Shown here: positions 5,178 to 6,680 of the stretch, in pieces
How positions within the stretch are numbered: the first letter of the stretch is position 1
How the letters are laid out: each line of letters begins with the position of its first letter
Assembly (NCBI GenBank): GCA_938009055.1
Contig: CALLIO010000172.1
Span: 1 to 6,680 of the forward strand
Length of the DNA stretch: 6,680 bases
From: an uncultured Altererythrobacter sp.
GTDB lineage: Bacteria > Pseudomonadota > Alphaproteobacteria > Sphingomonadales > Sphingomonadaceae
Direction of reading: 5' to 3'
Position numbers and translations under genes: made by a program
Notes under the pieces: model-generated
What the model was told of the DNA's origin: nothing
Database searches by the model: none
Seen by the model: the letters and a program-made list of their open reading frames with translations, nothing else

Positions 5178-5201
5178 CGTTCCTTAAGCCGCCCCTTAAG
5201 C
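5178..5201 (-). repeat. Tandem 12-mer carrying two ribosome-site-like cores
   Basis: On the minus strand GCTTAAGGGGCG and GCTTAAGGAACG lie in tandem and differ at two positions. They fill most of the 32-base gap between the methyltransferase stop and the amidase ATG at 5171. Each carries an AAGG core. Only the nearer copy is within a workable distance of the ATG. It may be a local duplication of a ribosome site. Confidence 0.55.
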
Positions 5202-5203
5202 GC

Positions 5204-6052
5204 CTAGTCTGCTTTTTTGAAAAGCAGCGTCATCCGGTCGCTTTCGCCAATCGCGCGATGCTTTGCCTGCTCTTCCTCGCTTTGACGGCCAAAGCTCAGC
5301 ATTGGAGGAAGCGTCCAGACGCCGCCCTCGTAATCGGCTGTATCCTTGGGGTTGGCGTTGATTTCGCTCGATCCTGCAAGCTCAAACCCATTGGCTTTGA
5401 ACAAAGCAATCACTGTTTCTTGCGGGAGATAGCCACGCTGACGGCCAACGTAATCATCCCAGCTTGCGCCTTCGGGTGCGCGGTGCTGGACAACGCCAAC
5501 CATGCCATCAGCTTTCAGCAATTTGCGCGCGGCCTTAAGCACGGTGTCGGCCGTATTGCGATTGTTGAGACCATGCATCGAGCGGAAGATCAGCACGCGG
5601 TCGGCTGTGCCTTCCAATTCTTCGGGCATCTCATCGGTTTCAAATGCGGTGACATCATCCGCTTTTCCCCCCAGCATTTCAGCGACAGAGCTTTTGAAAC
5701 GCTCGGTCCAACCCTTGGCACGCGCTTCACGGGCGCGGGTGGAGTAGCTGGCCGCGTCGCTGTCTGAATTCAAAGCCATGTATTTGCCCTTGGGTGCGAG
5801 ATAAGGCGCGAGCACTCGCGTGTACCATCCGCCGCCCGGGCCGTATTCGACTACTGTCATATCGGGCTTAACCCCGAAAAAGGCGAGCGTTTCAGCAGGA
5901 TTGCGATATTTGTCGCGCGCGCCGTCATCTCCGCGCGTGTCAGAGGCAAGGACGCTTGCCAGACTGTCATCCATCGCGTGGTCATCTGCCATTGCAGGGG
6001 CCGATAGGGTCAGTGCGGCAAGGCCGGCGAGAGCTGTGATTGCGTGTTTCAT
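5204..6052 (-). CDS. Exported class I SAM-methyltransferase-fold protein, function unknown
   Basis: The 282-residue protein begins with a clear Sec signal peptide (MKHAITALAGLAALTLSA, cut predicted after AMA at residue 22), so the mature part should be periplasmic. The rest resembles the predicted methyltransferases of the COG4798 type. It has DKYRNPAETLAFFGVKPDMT, then the SAM-binding motif I VVEYGPGGGWYTRVL (67-81), KGKYMALN at the end of the second strand, the later strand ADRVLIFRSMHGLNN, and a segment about RKLLKADGMVGVVQHR. Motif I is intact (GPGGG), so cofactor binding looks possible, yet SAM is not known to be available in the periplasm. The reaction and substrate are unknown. It is first in a same-strand run with the amidase and folK genes and diverges from msrA. 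GAGG lies about 14 bases before the ATG. Confidence 0.82.
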   Translation of the reverse strand: MKHAITALAGLAALTLSAPAMADDHAMDDSLASVLASDTRGDDGARDKYRNPAETLAFFGVKPDMTVVEYGPGGGWYTRVLAPYLAPKGKYMALNSDSDAASYSTRAREARAKGWTERFKSSVAEMLGGKADDVTAFETDEMPEELEGTADRVLIFRSMHGLNNRNTADTVLKAARKLLKADGMVGVVQHRAPEGASWDDYVGRQRGYLPQETVIALFKANGFELAGSSEINANPKDTADYEGGVWTLPPMLSFGRQSEEEQAKHRAIGESDRMTLLFKKAD

Positions 6053-6167
6053 GGCTTTTAGTGGTCCTCTTCTTGAGTTCGGATTGCCGTTGCTTCTAAG
6101 CTATGACGCTGCGATGACAAGCGCGCTCGCGATCCCTATTGGATAGGCAGCTGAGGAGAATCGACAA

Positions 6168-6680
6168 ATGGCAAGCAGCAAGCAGGCGATCATTGCGGGC
6201 GGATGTTTCTGGTGCACAGAAGCAGTGTTTCGTGACGTGATCGGCGTTTCGGAAGTGGAATCGGGCTATATTGGCGGCGATGTTCCCAATCCGACTTACA
6301 AAGCTGTGTGCAGCGGGACGACCGGCCATGCCGAGGGCATCCGCGTCACTTTCGATCCTGACACGATCAGCCTGCCAGAGATTTACGATGTCTTCCTTGG
6401 CACCCATGATCCAACCCAATTGGACCGTCAGGGCAATGATGTGGGCACGCAATATCGCAGCGCCATCTTTCCCTTGGATGATGGTCAACGCGCAGAGGCA
6501 GAAGCCGCGATTGCGCGCTGGAATGCAGACAATTCCGGCACGGCTGTGACCACTATCGAAGGGCCAGCCGAATGGTATGGCGCAGAGGATTACCATCAGG
6601 AATATTGGGAAGGAGAAGGCCAGCGCAACCCGTACTGCCTCGCCACGATTCCCCCCAAACTCGCCAAGCTTCGCAAGAGC
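6168..6680 (+). CDS. msrA: Peptide-methionine (S)-S-oxide reductase, 3' end outside window
   Basis: MsrA reduces methionine S-sulfoxide in proteins and free form, using thioredoxin to reset its cysteines. The frame is open for 171 codons to the last base, with no stop inside the window. Motif GGCFWCTE (11-18) carries the catalytic Cys13. Counting by the E. coli enzyme (Cys51), the expected partners are all present: Tyr44, Glu56 in TGHAE, Asp91 and Tyr96 in DVGTQYRS. HDPTQLDRQG (80-89) and EDYHQEYW (140-147) are family marks. Cys157 near the C-terminus is a likely resolving Cys. There is no signal peptide, so the enzyme is cytoplasmic. The start is fixed by GAGGAGA at 6153-6159, eight bases before the ATG. 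It diverges from the methyltransferase gene across a 115-base gap in which I see no clear promoter. Confidence 0.96.
   Translation, partial: MASSKQAIIAGGCFWCTEAVFRDVIGVSEVESGYIGGDVPNPTYKAVCSGTTGHAEGIRVTFDPDTISLPEIYDVFLGTHDPTQLDRQGNDVGTQYRSAIFPLDDGQRAEAEAAIARWNADNSGTAVTTIEGPAEWYGAEDYHQEYWEGEGQRNPYCLATIPPKLAKLRKS

Noticed and set aside
4551..5207. Plus-strand frame of 218 codons
   Set aside because: It is the antisense shadow of the amidase gene, which has an intact catalytic triad on the other strand.
6096..6596. Minus-strand frame of 166 codons at the right end
   Set aside because: It is the shadow of msrA, which shows every catalytic residue on the plus strand.

Overview
The window looks like a chromosomal stretch of an alphaproteobacterium, most likely in the Sphingomonadales (Erythrobacter/Sphingomonas-like). 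That is an inference from the moderately high GC content with GC-rich third codon positions, Ala-rich proteins, a CCA-encoding tRNA-Lys and the family mix. No database search was possible. No phage, insertion sequence, CRISPR array or integrase is visible.

Layout. At the left edge a minus-strand gene for a membrane-anchored rhodanese-domain protein (1-314) runs off the window. Its upstream side holds a candidate sigma-70 promoter and a nine-unit pentamer repeat (522-566). A gene-poor stretch follows (about 315-1248). It contains a good minus-strand intrinsic terminator (575-606), a possible short minus-strand reading frame ending just before it, and several dyads. A tRNA-Lys(UUU) gene (1249-1324, minus) closes this part.

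The centre is the most interesting part. A 517-residue TPR lipoprotein gene (1438-2991, minus) resembles the PrsT lipoproteins of exosortase systems. It is transcribed divergently from a small secreted protein gene (3223-3723, plus) whose product ends in a PEP-CTERM-type sorting tail. The 231-bp gap between them carries an almost perfect sigma-54 -24/-12 promoter (3122-3137) facing the PEP-CTERM gene. Upstream of the promoter are a dyad and a direct repeat at typical enhancer distance. Sigma-54 control of PEP-CTERM genes through the PrsK/PrsR two-component system is an established theme elsewhere, so this looks like a local instance of that circuit. The exosortase and PrsK/PrsR genes themselves are not in the window.

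The right part is a minus-strand run: an exported methyltransferase-fold protein (5204-6052), a nitrilase-family N-carbamoylputrescine amidase-like enzyme (4293-5171) and folK (3814-4296). The last two overlap by four bases. The run converges on the PEP-CTERM gene, and the ends are separated by two adjacent hairpins. At the right edge msrA (6168-6680, plus) diverges from the methyltransferase gene and is cut by the window end before its stop codon.
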